Origin: Chrysophaeum taylorii | Taxonomy: Eukaryota > Sar > Pelagophyceae > Pelagomonadales > Pelagomonadaceae | Direction: 5' to 3' | Assembly: GCA_029834535.1 (NCBI GenBank) | Contig: JAQMWT010000267.1 | Span: 1-41,823 of the forward strand | Length of the DNA stretch: 41,823 bases | Shown: one piece after another, positions 27,501-33,419 of the stretch | Position numbering within the stretch: the first letter of the stretch is position 1 | How the letters are laid out: each line of letters opens with the position of its first letter | Translations under genes and position numbers: made by a program | Notes under the pieces: model-generated | Databases searched by the model: none | Seen by the model: only the letters and a program-made list of their open reading frames with translations | What the model was told of the DNA's origin: nothing

Positions 27501-29997
27501 CAACACCTATCTCCAGCAGCGTCGATTGGTACGAGTCGTCGATAGTGACCAAAGAGTACACGCAGTCGCAGCGGTCTAGTGTTCCCAGGTGCTTCTCGAC
27601 GTTAACCGCGTTCGACTGTCGTCGAATTGAGCGTCGTCTTACTGTCGCAATAGTCTCCGGCTTGTCGTTGTCAGAACTATTCTCCTCTTCTTCCGCCTCC
27701 TTCGCGCGTGGTGTCACTTCTTCGACATCAAGCTCCTCTTCTCGCTGCAGAAAAGTCGACGAGCACATCGAAGACCCGACATCCTCATCTTCTTCCTGGA
27801 GATCAACGAGACGTCCTTGTACGTTGTTGTCACCAGTAGCAGGGAGGCTTCTGCCGTGTTGTTGGTGGTATACATCGACGCTAATTTGCGGCGTGTTCAT
27901 CTCTGCCGTAGCCTCAGTCGTCGCTTGCGTGCCAAGGCGTTCTCTGGCGCGCCGTTTAGCTTCTTTGAGTCTTAAACGCTCGTCGCACTGGGCTTGCTCA
28001 GCCTCGGCCGCCTTAAGTCGTTCTTCACGAACACGAGTCTCATCGAAAGGCGATGCCTCGAGCGCCTTGGCTTCAGCGATGGCTGCGGCCTTGGAGACAG
28101 CGATGTCATCAACGAAAGGCCACATCTCTCGGATCCTTGGCCGGTTCTCTAGGCCGACCACGGCCTCGTGCAAGATGTGTGCGGCTGCCTCAGAGACTTC
28201 ATCAAGGCTTGGCGTGAAATGTGTCCCACCGGCAAGTCGTACTCGTACCGCTGCTTCCGCTTCGCGCCTATTGGCTGCGGCCACATCGTCAGCGATATTC
28301 TCCAACAAAGCGATTGAAGCCTCGACCTGCGCTCCCGACACGCCGCCCGACTTATCAGTCCACTCTTCGTCGTTCCTCGCGTAGAGAGCCGCGGCGGCTC
28401 GTAACGACACTGCCGTGCTGCCAAGCGACGCCTTTCGTCTCTCTGTCGATGTGGACTCTGTGTCGGCGGTTGACAAGTCGTCGCTCGACGAATGCCTTCT
28501 CATGTGTGTCTCTTCGGCGCCCTCTGCGGTCAGCAACAAGGACATCACAGCGGCACCATCTTCCTGGAGTGCTGGTACCCCGCCCTCGCATAGCCCACGG
28601 CTTGTCGGCTCACTCTCGTCCTCATCAAGCTCTTCGAAAATGTCAATGGTGTCGTCGAAGGAGACTGTCACCTCCCACATGCCCTGATGGGAGTCGCGCG
28701 CATATTTGAGGCGCCTCAGCAGCACATGGGCCGCCGTTCTCGCCGATGTGACCAGTGCCTCGACGATGATGGCGTCAGTTAGCAACACGAAAGTGCCAAA
28801 CTCTGCACGTTCTTCGCGCTGTCGTTGACGCAGCTGCCGCCGCCGCCGCGCTTCCGCACGCGCCTGGGTCATCGGCAGATTCTTACGAAAAGCGGCGCGT
28901 GCGTCGATGGTGCCAGGTACCAAGCTGTCCAACCTTTGCTCTTCGCGCGCAGCACATGCTGCATCGTCGTGCTCGACAAGTGCGTGGATAGCCTGCCGTG
29001 CTTGCTGCAAGGCGTCGGCCGCTCGATCGATCGCTCCTGTGATCTCCGTCAGCGCCCATTTTAGCTGCGTCTCCTGTGCTTCCTCGAAGCTCGACAGCGT
29101 CACGGCATGAATTAGCTTTGGCTGTTGCTCATATGGAAAAGGCATCGCCCCCTGCTGCTTGGGGGCAGTCTTCGATGACTCGCGCGAACTTCTCGCGTAC
29201 CGACCTTCGGCACTCCCAGCACCAAACAGCTCGGACACCTGCAGCACGCGCTCCTGTTTCGCTTGAGCGCCGGCGGCCAGTGCCTCGCGGGCTTTGCGCT
29301 TGACTCGACCCACCGGGCACAAATACGAAAACTCCAAAGGCAGATCCTCGCTTGCGTGTGGCCGTTGGGGCAAGCTGCAGACACCCTGCGAGAGATCCAA
29401 GAGCCAAACATCACGGATGCGCGCCGCGCAGGCTGCCACCTCGTGGAGAGCTGCGGTGAACGACTCGCGGCCAATAAATAGTTTCTTCGCCAGCTTGTCT
29501 CGGAGCTTGCGCTGGCGTGATATCCGCGTCATCTTTCGCCATCTCGCAAGACACCGCAGCTCGCGCGCGTGTCGAAACAACTTGAATGATGACCGCAGAG
29601 CACGGAAAGCTGTCGCCTCCCACGTCCACTGCTCCAAATCCGTAACCTCAGCCGGTGGAGGTTCCAGTTTGATCAACGAGCTTGCAGACATAAGGTGTGT
29701 GTACCGGCCCGCGATTGGCGCTCGCCGCAGCGCATAAGCCTCAAACTCACCCAACTGCCCGTCGCGCATCAACGGCATGAACTTTACCCCAGGTTCGAAG
29801 ACCCGGCGCTCGCGAGCAAAGTAGTGCACTACCTCCTCACCCTTCAAAACGCGCTTTGATCGCCGTTTCTCGTAGGCCACCGACCGAGGCTGCCGGCGCT
29901 GCGACACGAGTGAGGGTAGCGACGAGTTTCCGTCGCTCTTGGAGGTGCCGATGCGTTCGGACTGTCGAAGGGCAGGCGTGCTTGCGCTCGACCGCAT
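15502..29997 (-). CDS. Divergent dynein heavy chain with a degenerate AAA1 site
   Basis: A single unbroken frame encodes about 4831 residues covering a whole dynein heavy chain. Residues 1-1480 form the tail, with several disordered acidic/Ser-rich stretches. The linker follows, with FPRFFFLS near 1625 and WTWQSQLRFY near 1878. AAA1 has GPRGVGKR at 1985-1992, where the expected Thr/Ser is Arg; at Walker B the acidic pair is replaced (Ala2042, Leu2043). AAA2 is intact (GPAGAGKS at 2331-2338, WIVFDG at 2408). AAA3 has lost its Walker A lysine (Ala2699) but keeps an LLIVDD motif. AAA4 has Arg3002 for Lys. The stalk coiled coil and microtubule-binding region span about 3290-3650. AAA5, AAA6 and the C-terminal domain follow, ending in the typical LPTHRSPDHWALRG motif. 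The best explanation is a non-motile or regulatory dynein class such as DNHD1-like; class assignment is inference. The first ATG is at 29997, and upstream exons are possible. Confidence 0.9.
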   Translation of the reverse strand: MRSSASTPALRQSERIGTSKSDGNSSLPSLVSQRRQPRSVAYEKRRSKRVLKGEEVVHYFARERRVFEPGVKFMPLMRDGQLGEFEAYALRRAPIAGRYTHLMSASSLIKLEPPPAEVTDLEQWTWEATAFRALRSSFKLFRHARELRCLARWRKMTRISRQRKLRDKLAKKLFIGRESFTAALHEVAACAARIRDVWLLDLSQGVCSLPQRPHASEDLPLEFSYLCPVGRVKRKAREALAAGAQAKQERVLQVSELFGAGSAEGRYARSSRESSKTAPKQQGAMPFPYEQQPKLIHAVTLSSFEEAQETQLKWALTEITGAIDRAADALQQARQAIHALVEHDDAACAAREEQRLDSLVPGTIDARAAFRKNLPMTQARAEARRRRQLRQRQREERAEFGTFVLLTDAIIVEALVTSARTAAHVLLRRLKYARDSHQGMWEVTVSFDDTIDIFEELDEDESEPTSRGLCEGGVPALQEDGAAVMSLLLTAEGAEETHMRRHSSSDDLSTADTESTSTERRKASLGSTAVSLRAAAALYARNDEEWTDKSGGVSGAQVEASIALLENIADDVAAANRREAEAAVRVRLAGGTHFTPSLDEVSEAAAHILHEAVVGLENRPRIREMWPFVDDIAVSKAAAIAEAKALEASPFDETRVREERLKAAEAEQAQCDERLRLKEAKRRARERLGTQATTEATAEMNTPQISVDVYHQQHGRSLPATGDNNVQGRLVDLQEEDEDVGSSMCSSTFLQREEELDVEEVTPRAKEAEEEENSSDNDKPETIATVRRRSIRRQSNAVNVEKHLGTLDRCDCVYSLVTIDDSYQSTLLEIGVEISASFERGDVYSGVLDPIRSLHDIDARTRRGAVVTSGIARNDDELCKLADASASDPRAWRSLAVRAARDTVLLSRDISRLKRWRTELNRALPRGSCGAIECITRPLRQRLGFACVARRKMIRQDARRAARLHARSARGAATAARRLLEQYPDSFRNFATHAATVVSVRSFVWTVLDLLAVGAQNIVGLLKHEVLNSDFEIAISDRQVLGEQQQLQTVVPQPDAYEQEEMDEQQINNEERSRTSIDVAKEVANAMEIETVGHISALRDEAARRESAVATYMIWRDSQLPLVLKEFDAELTRCAKQASTLATALAEMAASNDEQFKEPATVLESLEGSSKRALDDLERSHCQLVELRGLLEFVRHGDEAPLRLASETTFTADTRASRVFFTRAFTLWQMVTRWTEMHVRWLSQPLVALDAAELDAESLRFASESQKLLARLNAPPHADTLVYFSADLGDETIKISGSPQLEAHHGSAAETLVKETREFRALAPIAVDLRNPSLKSRHWTKIGTQVMADQTATLTLDPTITSLGELVEFGIKNHGDYIHHVSTASSAEAKLEAAIVELEGAWDLMCLPVVEVAGGRDVSKIMGHEDTMSESQPDYRSSCGTSIRSDDSKIGERERFELGPLDDVVALINEHREFLRNAALGEHGAALRPLIAAWRARLDMLSETVQTAEELSRLIRSLESLLGDLKVRDQLAHARMRFANISGKWKSLLPYWHKCPKPMLLVTAPGGEHSRGDSLEMSRLDNRPCDEVAASLPPAPCDDQLVSWKQDLAVLDELRRELNEHVAQKRDAFPRFFFLSDRVLLKTLSELQSSSARRTGNVLGSVARVLPSLFNAVAEVEGELDSEGVDMLQSAPTVQRIAILVDAVGERLVLDSPVPIVGPPEGWLLHLEKEIVETLRTAFVAAIKQRSRARGGKRLLALAAELTIIKSEDADAEDIPLQAALLAERLVWTAEVGKALAATVRPGGTDGAMLRIARDCATVAAEYAAELRHRRFSGVAHNGQAEPAVCAKKEALVVLAIHHRDTATAIASAAQHLTSLDDWTWQSQLRFYVVGNPEARRRATPLLRGKTRIEEAVVSSLSTNSAETPHLMRGISDLGVVARQVNAVLPIGAEYLGCGTRVVVTPLGGRCALALATVMDSLQGIALVGPRGVGKREIVKGLAATFYFQCVERCCADFGLKAEATVASLGRVFAGIASTGAWFILALSDRREPRVLQTLAAYMHTLQVAVATRSPTVYFPGGVTVPLKPFARAESPKNEEYHQHAHHAGMPLIAITATYEVPSWRPVFVPVPEVVAVARAELVVRGFEITTAVRTSNALAVILRLAVDARLGGGTDLEVHARWSLRTVRSVVCDATERLHVIRNGKQWGTSIVAVKCVAGLGLDDDDDDERKPPTPEDFAIVEAQEARALRAAALAIMMLPLVDRADCDLLRDIVSASLPASDKTADDGLDQKTCRVTSGAFVTVCGGEPSFQQLEAALALDDALVVSAGVALVGPAGAGKSTILRAVCSARAQATESVDADVHFVVAASLTLADVFGSADDACGAGIIHRFISCARHHLRNTADDVVHEQWIVFDGLTEAHLACEMFVVLFDRAEGMCASMSASDIRFVVETDSFAAASPALISRLGVISLPPFRESRPLREGPSPAAMRALAWLQLSQLEQALCEFGLDEVVDNLRGFFEDPACPLDTALAVARRVDCQTYFDPADLDMEPQLYLEDNDARRVSAMCSLLAALLDPSGKDEDADPPDEIGVTCAVAWAIAWGVLGHAIAVEDVQKWLKARFRELAGDDPQIEAACAGLVPGREIDDNIPWQSYSNDFLYVPTPRDESALFTLSLLAKPFGAGLPPIGGVALIESSSRGVGATTIAREFAAREANNGRLYPLEVPIVTTSTAHDVAMPLRRRLVFQSRKKKKQKRLRTLERVAHLAPPDASRRVLLIVDDVALPQRTDCTVNEFLRSLADHRSWLALKDLQQKRVHASAPPVCLRPHGVAILGVTSAATIPCRARRHFASVPVAPASPDDLRTVFRAMCGDAKHKQGFNHIMEMVVAGCSLRAAVRVARGLELGRDLSLSRVAAHELFQEFGGNRVEESLLVVNGHHYVDSSQSVEAQVGPSLESLNAGLAETRQPPSGVVLSPATGHARHVALAARAMALDAPLVLVGPQGIGRRSCVQLAAHLVGVSQVFHAPPPPISLNGDMIYMPTEDGQLDSTRCTAPPDGDAGWLETLRKASMAATTNGAVLVIADSAWAHSPLTARRLDDLKTVLATGYVARALRPEDIQKLVTDFEDDSKLKTREDQTYAALLTYGARVRHGLRLVVCTTTLEPAEPASRLALKAFIPLAVVDTFDEWGVEAFAAVGERFLGSLQEDHAPLVAWLARLEDDSRSGKAGDKHGGVGLHRAMAAATVVRQVLPVECRPALARMCAEIHVTAGASLYAYRALLVATTHAAVWRGRMLTSATRQIDFAIGKVAESRRLTAQLGIRLETAKVRANAAYQGSIAISGVVKHAGVPIKEASERHEAAVREIELTGDALDKARRAYRGALGETLGQYDDALKRLFSAFADNTNDALDWSSSTNTVVRPIKLVLEGLSILLQDKKPSWEQGYARYTGERDATDQLVKWAIAAADAAAGTTSSDQPPEAIRKRWKDIVTAAEAVMSDPSAAPATMKRVGSQGLNLGYPVATWVQAAIDLFRATMMQQAVAKWRLYLKAKVADDMAREKLLLAADAALAAKTVQAAAKELSNLMKTLVGENDNEINAIQAKQRVSCERFMELETTFNRWDARRASLAADHARLSNVAAAAAAAATYATALNMREDFLRAVARLTCVDIEWHWDVEPSTNRATYVALPRAAPALCDALSEDEACDFGGCGEGGLAYRAWNARGILPGGVCGDFALAATAAATERLRITLFADASGDGARWLLGAYDRKKLWTSASSSLVRVYLNEEGHAYMALPLLKARKPESRRRRVSSRRAAAQRSEMPKLETQVAPVVSALHAALTIGAAVVLVELPDAFFASPAAFRAFFEPLEPLLRARIDRELAATTDPPLSRVLKNHFGTSDIVNDPEQDCSRSRLVLRAAVPAETIREVSQGSSVAAALSLVETASNVATRLVEGALEALPPVEPPYGGLVAAERRFTEGALLATIAAREQDDALLELAARQDPGAIFVLPDNETGESNTPPLLAAARLRFGLERKAAAAVSDLAKTINALDAARRDLVPSAQATADVVDTCPLSSHVARFAAVVRHACKSCDGLTRPEFDPCEAALAAWLLERPSLSAEQVLPQALATALRTSQRTHGAFREELLCHPPHLAKELEAELPTELRGLSVVASDASWQAALDDAPETWLFATERAPAAVRAFFHALHPAVKLMVARVLRPERFVSVARALVAAVLGQEVVDDRIFLVQPVDQWPPVAPDSRFAPRYVAEKQRGTAAFAVAVLKHAAEAAGPAAPVVVRCVGGTGPPLVAVLETAARQMQWLRQPNVVDVSVGFPSAEANDEACAAILAAAFETGDWVVVRAARSCWMPTLLAQLDVADVVAATTKHPLIPSHRLFVVADQVSFDIVSRCGATVVLEAPSTPRARLAVSLADDGGVFAPSIFPQLLDVEQRAFYAQALLRALAAGREDLAPSALVTWCGFAATESEPSPGASILSDELVFARACRRAHLVLFQSQEPNLASPQLARHAPNIAALSALGKRALDAAQTAGTSPSWLTAPSYRDVNAVKDYVCGLPNYDDDNDDANGLVARAIPVSQSPAEAEKHRPSVVVDRIAEVSARLSEVSARLAEACRATGWSAALWRQELEYLGHAYAAGDLVSEAQHEVLVATWPRHGGFPEKGLPLARLARPERFFVALRLAAGGSLGSFACALHEPAHAGAVRICGLHLGGAGALGESGFLDEMEPQDAAGRDLLALWVWVDEECSVPPASTVDDLGAMLLERPIFVPPSNTTSSPAASKSTTYECPLYRDTSRADLLAMLRLPTHRSPDHWALRGCALFLDGAA

Positions 29998-30031
29998 CCC
30001 TGCGATCGTCACAAGTATCCTAACGCAGATT

Positions 30032-30127
30032 GTTTTTTCATTTTTCCCTTTTTTTCCTATCTTTTATTTATTTGTTTTCTCTTTCTCATTTTTTTTATTT
30101 TTTTCTCTTTTTTTCTTTTTCTTGCAG
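30032..30127 (+). repeat. Long pyrimidine tract ending in TTGCAG
   Basis: About 94 bp are almost pure T with scattered C, followed immediately by TTGCAG and then ATG on the plus strand. It begins about 34 bp upstream of the dynein start, where it reads as a purine tract. On the plus strand it has the layout of a very strong 3' splice site, but no coherent plus-strand gene follows. Confidence 0.6.
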
Positions 30128-30210
30128 ATGGTTTATAATAATAACCCGCACCTTGTCTCAAAAGCAAGGGGATATAAGGTATCCTTACTACTAATCGACA
30201 GATGTTTGTC

Positions 30211-30257
30211 TTTAAAAGGTCGACTGCTAAGAGGGGGGGGGGGGCGTGTGGGTGCTT
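30211..30257. mobile_element. Solo arm of the MITE-like element
   Basis: TTTAAAAGGTCGACTGCTAA, a long G-run and CGTGTGGGTGCTTG match the right arm at 1714-1764 closely, in the same orientation. No left arm is found within the preceding few hundred bases, so this is a truncated copy. Confidence 0.65.
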
Positions 30258-30739
30258 GAAGGGTCTCACCGCCTCAAACGCGTACGTACAGTTCGAATAC
30301 AAAATACCTAATGATTGTCCGGGAAACCTGCATTTGGGATTTTAGAGTTTACAGCATTGTACATTGTAGGCTCAACGTCGATTAGTCAAACAGGTTTGGG
30401 GGGGGTGTTAGGAGATACTGTGAATGACGTCATCCGTTCCCGTACCCTAGCGTTGTCTAGTCGTGAATTTCTTCGTAGTTACGTCTTCCGTTGTCTCTGA
30501 ACTTCGTTTATTCGTGGGATTTTTTTTTCTCCTGCTCCTTCGTCTTTCTGCTCATTGTTGCGCTCTGTGCACATGTCGATTCTTCTCATGCCTCTTCAAC
30601 TTGCACTCTGATTCTTTCCATCTGCGCTGTCCTGCTTCTTTCTTTGCTGCCGTCTCCTTGATATCCCTTGGCTCCCTGCATCTCCCGTCCCCGTTGCGAT
30701 TTCGTGATTCTTCTTCGCCCTCCTGTGCTCATCATTCTT

Positions 30740-31252
30740 GCTCTTTGAGCATGGGAGTGGCTGAGCATAATAGCTAACTAGAGGCCAGGCAAATACATGG
30801 GGCGTAGGCTAATTCCAGCGCCAAAATCACGCAATTATTACATAATGGCTCTCATGAGCCTGGGAGTTGCTAACCACAACAATACCTGGCTCTTTGAGCC
30901 TGGGACTCAGTGGGAGTAGCAAACCATAATAATAATGATAATAATAACAACAACAACAATCTGCTCCGACTCTCTTTTCTTCTTTTCCTTTCTCTTGACC
31001 TCTTTTACAGCTCCCTGCGTCACTCCTTCTTGCCCTGCTCTCTTCTCCCTACTTCGACTCTCGATTTGACTTCTTGCTTCACCCTTGTTTCTCTCTGCGA
31101 TCATCTCCCGTGCGTTCTTGCTTCTTCCTTGTTTCCCTCTGCGCTCATCCATTTTGGCTCTTTGAGGTTGGGAGTTGCATACCAACAACAACAACAACAA
31201 CAACATTTAGGGAACAACAATATGGCAAGCAACTCCCAGGCTCGAAGCGCCA
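30740..31252. repeat. Family of GGCTC-loop-GAGCC hairpin repeats
   Basis: A motif of about 35 bp, GGCTCTTTGAGCCTGGGAG then TTGCTAACCA and an AAC/AAT run, occurs at 30740, 30847, 30888 and 31156, with an inverted copy at 31213-31252. The first 13 bases form a perfect stem with a three-base loop. The copy at 30847 keeps the stem but has a different four-base loop (TCAT). The last two copies face each other and form a larger inverted repeat with about a 25-bp spacer. Between the copies lie long CT-rich stretches. This looks like several nested copies of a small element. Confidence 0.6.
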
Positions 31253-32500
31253 GAATGGAGGAGGATCCTGGAGAAAGAAAATAAAGAAGAAAAGACCGAG
31301 AACTACAGCAAAAGTAATAAGTCAAAGCATATAGGAAGGCCGAAGCGGAGACAAGATAAGAACAGAAAGGTGCAAGCAAACGAAGCAGAAGGGCGACGCA
31401 CGAAGACACAGAGATCGGCAAAGGAGCAGCTTGAATAAGGGCGACTGGGAGACAATGATTTTGACGAAGCAAATTAGCAGAGAAAGACAGTGTAAAGGCT
31501 GCGCTATGAAGAGCGGCATGTTAAGAACGACGCTATGATGCGGTCAATTCAAAGTGCCAGCCATCCCAAACAGCCACCATGAACTGTTCCGGGCAAGGCA
31601 GCAGAACGTCTCGAGAACAGATTAACCAAATGTCATCAGCATCCACAGCACAATCGACAAGGATCGCAAGAATATCCGCCGGTAACCGAAAGCGGACGAA
31701 GTTACAAGCAGCGTCAGTTCCTTGGGCAAGTGGGAATACAGAAGAATGTCGCGTCCTAAATCAAGCGCGAGAAAAGTCTGGTGAACAGAGAGACAGGAAG
31801 TCAACCAGTCCCGCAAAGCTGCTCTTGCAAGTACAAGCCGACGAAGCAGCAAAATAGCCATAAAAATCTTTCGGCGCCATCGCTAAAATTGATTGTGGGC
31901 GTGTAGCCAAAGTATGCTGAAGCGATACGGAAGCGATACGGAAGAACCGTGGCAGCGACAACATTGACACTTGCTATCAGGGGCGACGAACCCCAGGCTG
32001 CAGAGCGCTACCTGGTGGTTAATTGCTCCATAAGGAACTTAGTCTGACTGGCGCGTGCGATGACGGACTAAGTCAGGCCTGTAAAATATGTCCGAGCAAG
32101 CAAAGTAAGAGGGTCAACATCCTCAGGCTCAAGTGCACACAGACGCGCAACCCCAAGCTGCGTGAGCAAACTCGAGCAAGCCGCATCAAAAAGACGACGC
32201 CGCTTGAAGGTGAAAATCCTAGCGCCGGCCATGACAAAAGTGCGTGCGAGTGGGTCAGGCGCTCCCGCCCCAACCGACAAAGCGCGGCGAGGCCATCGGC
32301 AAGATGCAGAAGAGACTCGGCAGAGTGAACTTGTGACAGGCTTTGCGGCTTTGGGTATGACCACGCACCCATGTGAGATTATATGAGCCAAAATTCGCCG
32401 CAAGGCTTGACTTGCGCAGTCTCATCCCAAATATCGCCAGATGTAACAGGCGCGCGCTTCGAGAGTCCGGAATGTGCGAGCACGGCGTCTTTCTTGTCAA
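31253..32500. other. Intergenic, nothing recognised
   Basis: The left part (31253-31850) is purine-rich on the plus strand and free of long frames; the right part has only short frames without recognisable domains. No RNA gene was seen. Confidence 0.4.
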
Positions 32501-32928
32501 TTACTTAGTGAGTCCTAACCCTGCGATCGCTAACCGTTGGTGCGACGGAGGACGGCGCCTAACACGCTTGCTCCCTGCGGCGGCCCCGGCCGTCCCGGAG
32601 TGAGACGGTGCCTGCTCGCCTCCCGGGCTGGCCGGTTCGCACCCGGAAAGTCCGCGCTGGGATGGGGTTCGCTCGGTTGGGCAGAACGCGACGGACTGGT
32701 CGATTGTTCGTGGACCAACACGTCCGCGGCCTGCGACGCTTTTGCACGACCTCGCACCACAAGACCTCGGTCCGCAGTGGCGGTCCACCATCAACAAGTC
32801 CGTCCTCGCCCCTCTGCCCCAACTGCGTGAATTTTCTCTGTGATTCGGTACCGGCTCCTGCCGGTCCGGCCTGGCTCCCATGCTCGGGAGAGGTCTGAAG
32901 TTATTAGTACTTAGTTACTTAATGAGTC
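32501..32928 (+). mobile_element. Dispersed repeat, copy B, with target-site duplication
   Basis: The element proper is about 32515-32914 (400 bp). It is flanked by TTACTTAGTGAGTC at 32501-32514 and TTACTTAATGAGTC at 32915-32928, a 14-bp direct repeat with one mismatch that looks like a target-site duplication. The right two thirds (32627-32904) match 5240-5512 in reverse complement. A GGTTCGCACCC at about 32635 resembles a polymerase III B box, but no convincing A box was found, so a SINE assignment is only a suggestion. Confidence 0.7.
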
Positions 32929-33419
32929 GTCTTGGACGCCGACCTCAGCGCACGAACTCAGGTTGACAATCGCAACACAGATCCGCCTTGTTTGAAACAC
33001 TGTCCTAGAGACGGTATAACGGAGAGGATTAGACAGTGAGAGTTAAGCGCGAATATTAATCAGTTTTGAGGTACTTGTGGAGGATCTCGAGAAGATACTT
33101 GCTGCGGGAAAAAAAAGGTGCAGGAGCCAGGCGAGTAGTCGCCGAATCAGAGGGTCATCGTTGTTGCTGCTGTTGTTGTTGTCTTCGTCCTCGAATCCGA
33201 GAAAAATTGGTGACAGTAGCATTTTCTTCGTCCGCTTTAAATCCAGCAGTAGCATGTTGATACGAGGTTCGCGCGGGCACCGTGCACATAACATAGTCTT
33301 TCGTTCTTGCTCTGTAAACCAGGAAGGTGCTTGCTTGCCATAGTAAAATCTTGATGACCATGTTCGGGTAGCCGTGGGCGTGCTTAATGCGGGCTTCAAC
33401 TGGCACCGATGCAAGCATG
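32929..33419. other. Intergenic, nothing recognised
   Basis: This is the downstream side of the beta-helix membrane protein gene. It contains a TTGTTGCTGC-type microsatellite at about 33158-33185 and no gene. Confidence 0.4.

Noticed and set aside
26945..28384. Plus-strand open frame of 479 codons within the dynein tail
   Set aside because: It is serine/arginine-rich antisense of the dynein tail; the opposing frame is part of one uninterrupted 4831-codon gene.
30500..31300. Short frames in the CT-rich hairpin-repeat region as genes
   Set aside because: They are translations of pyrimidine-rich or AAC/AAT simple repeats with no domain and no conserved start.
32625..32660. tRNA gene or clear SINE promoter
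   Set aside because: Only a B-box-like word is present. No A box at the right distance and no cloverleaf could be drawn.
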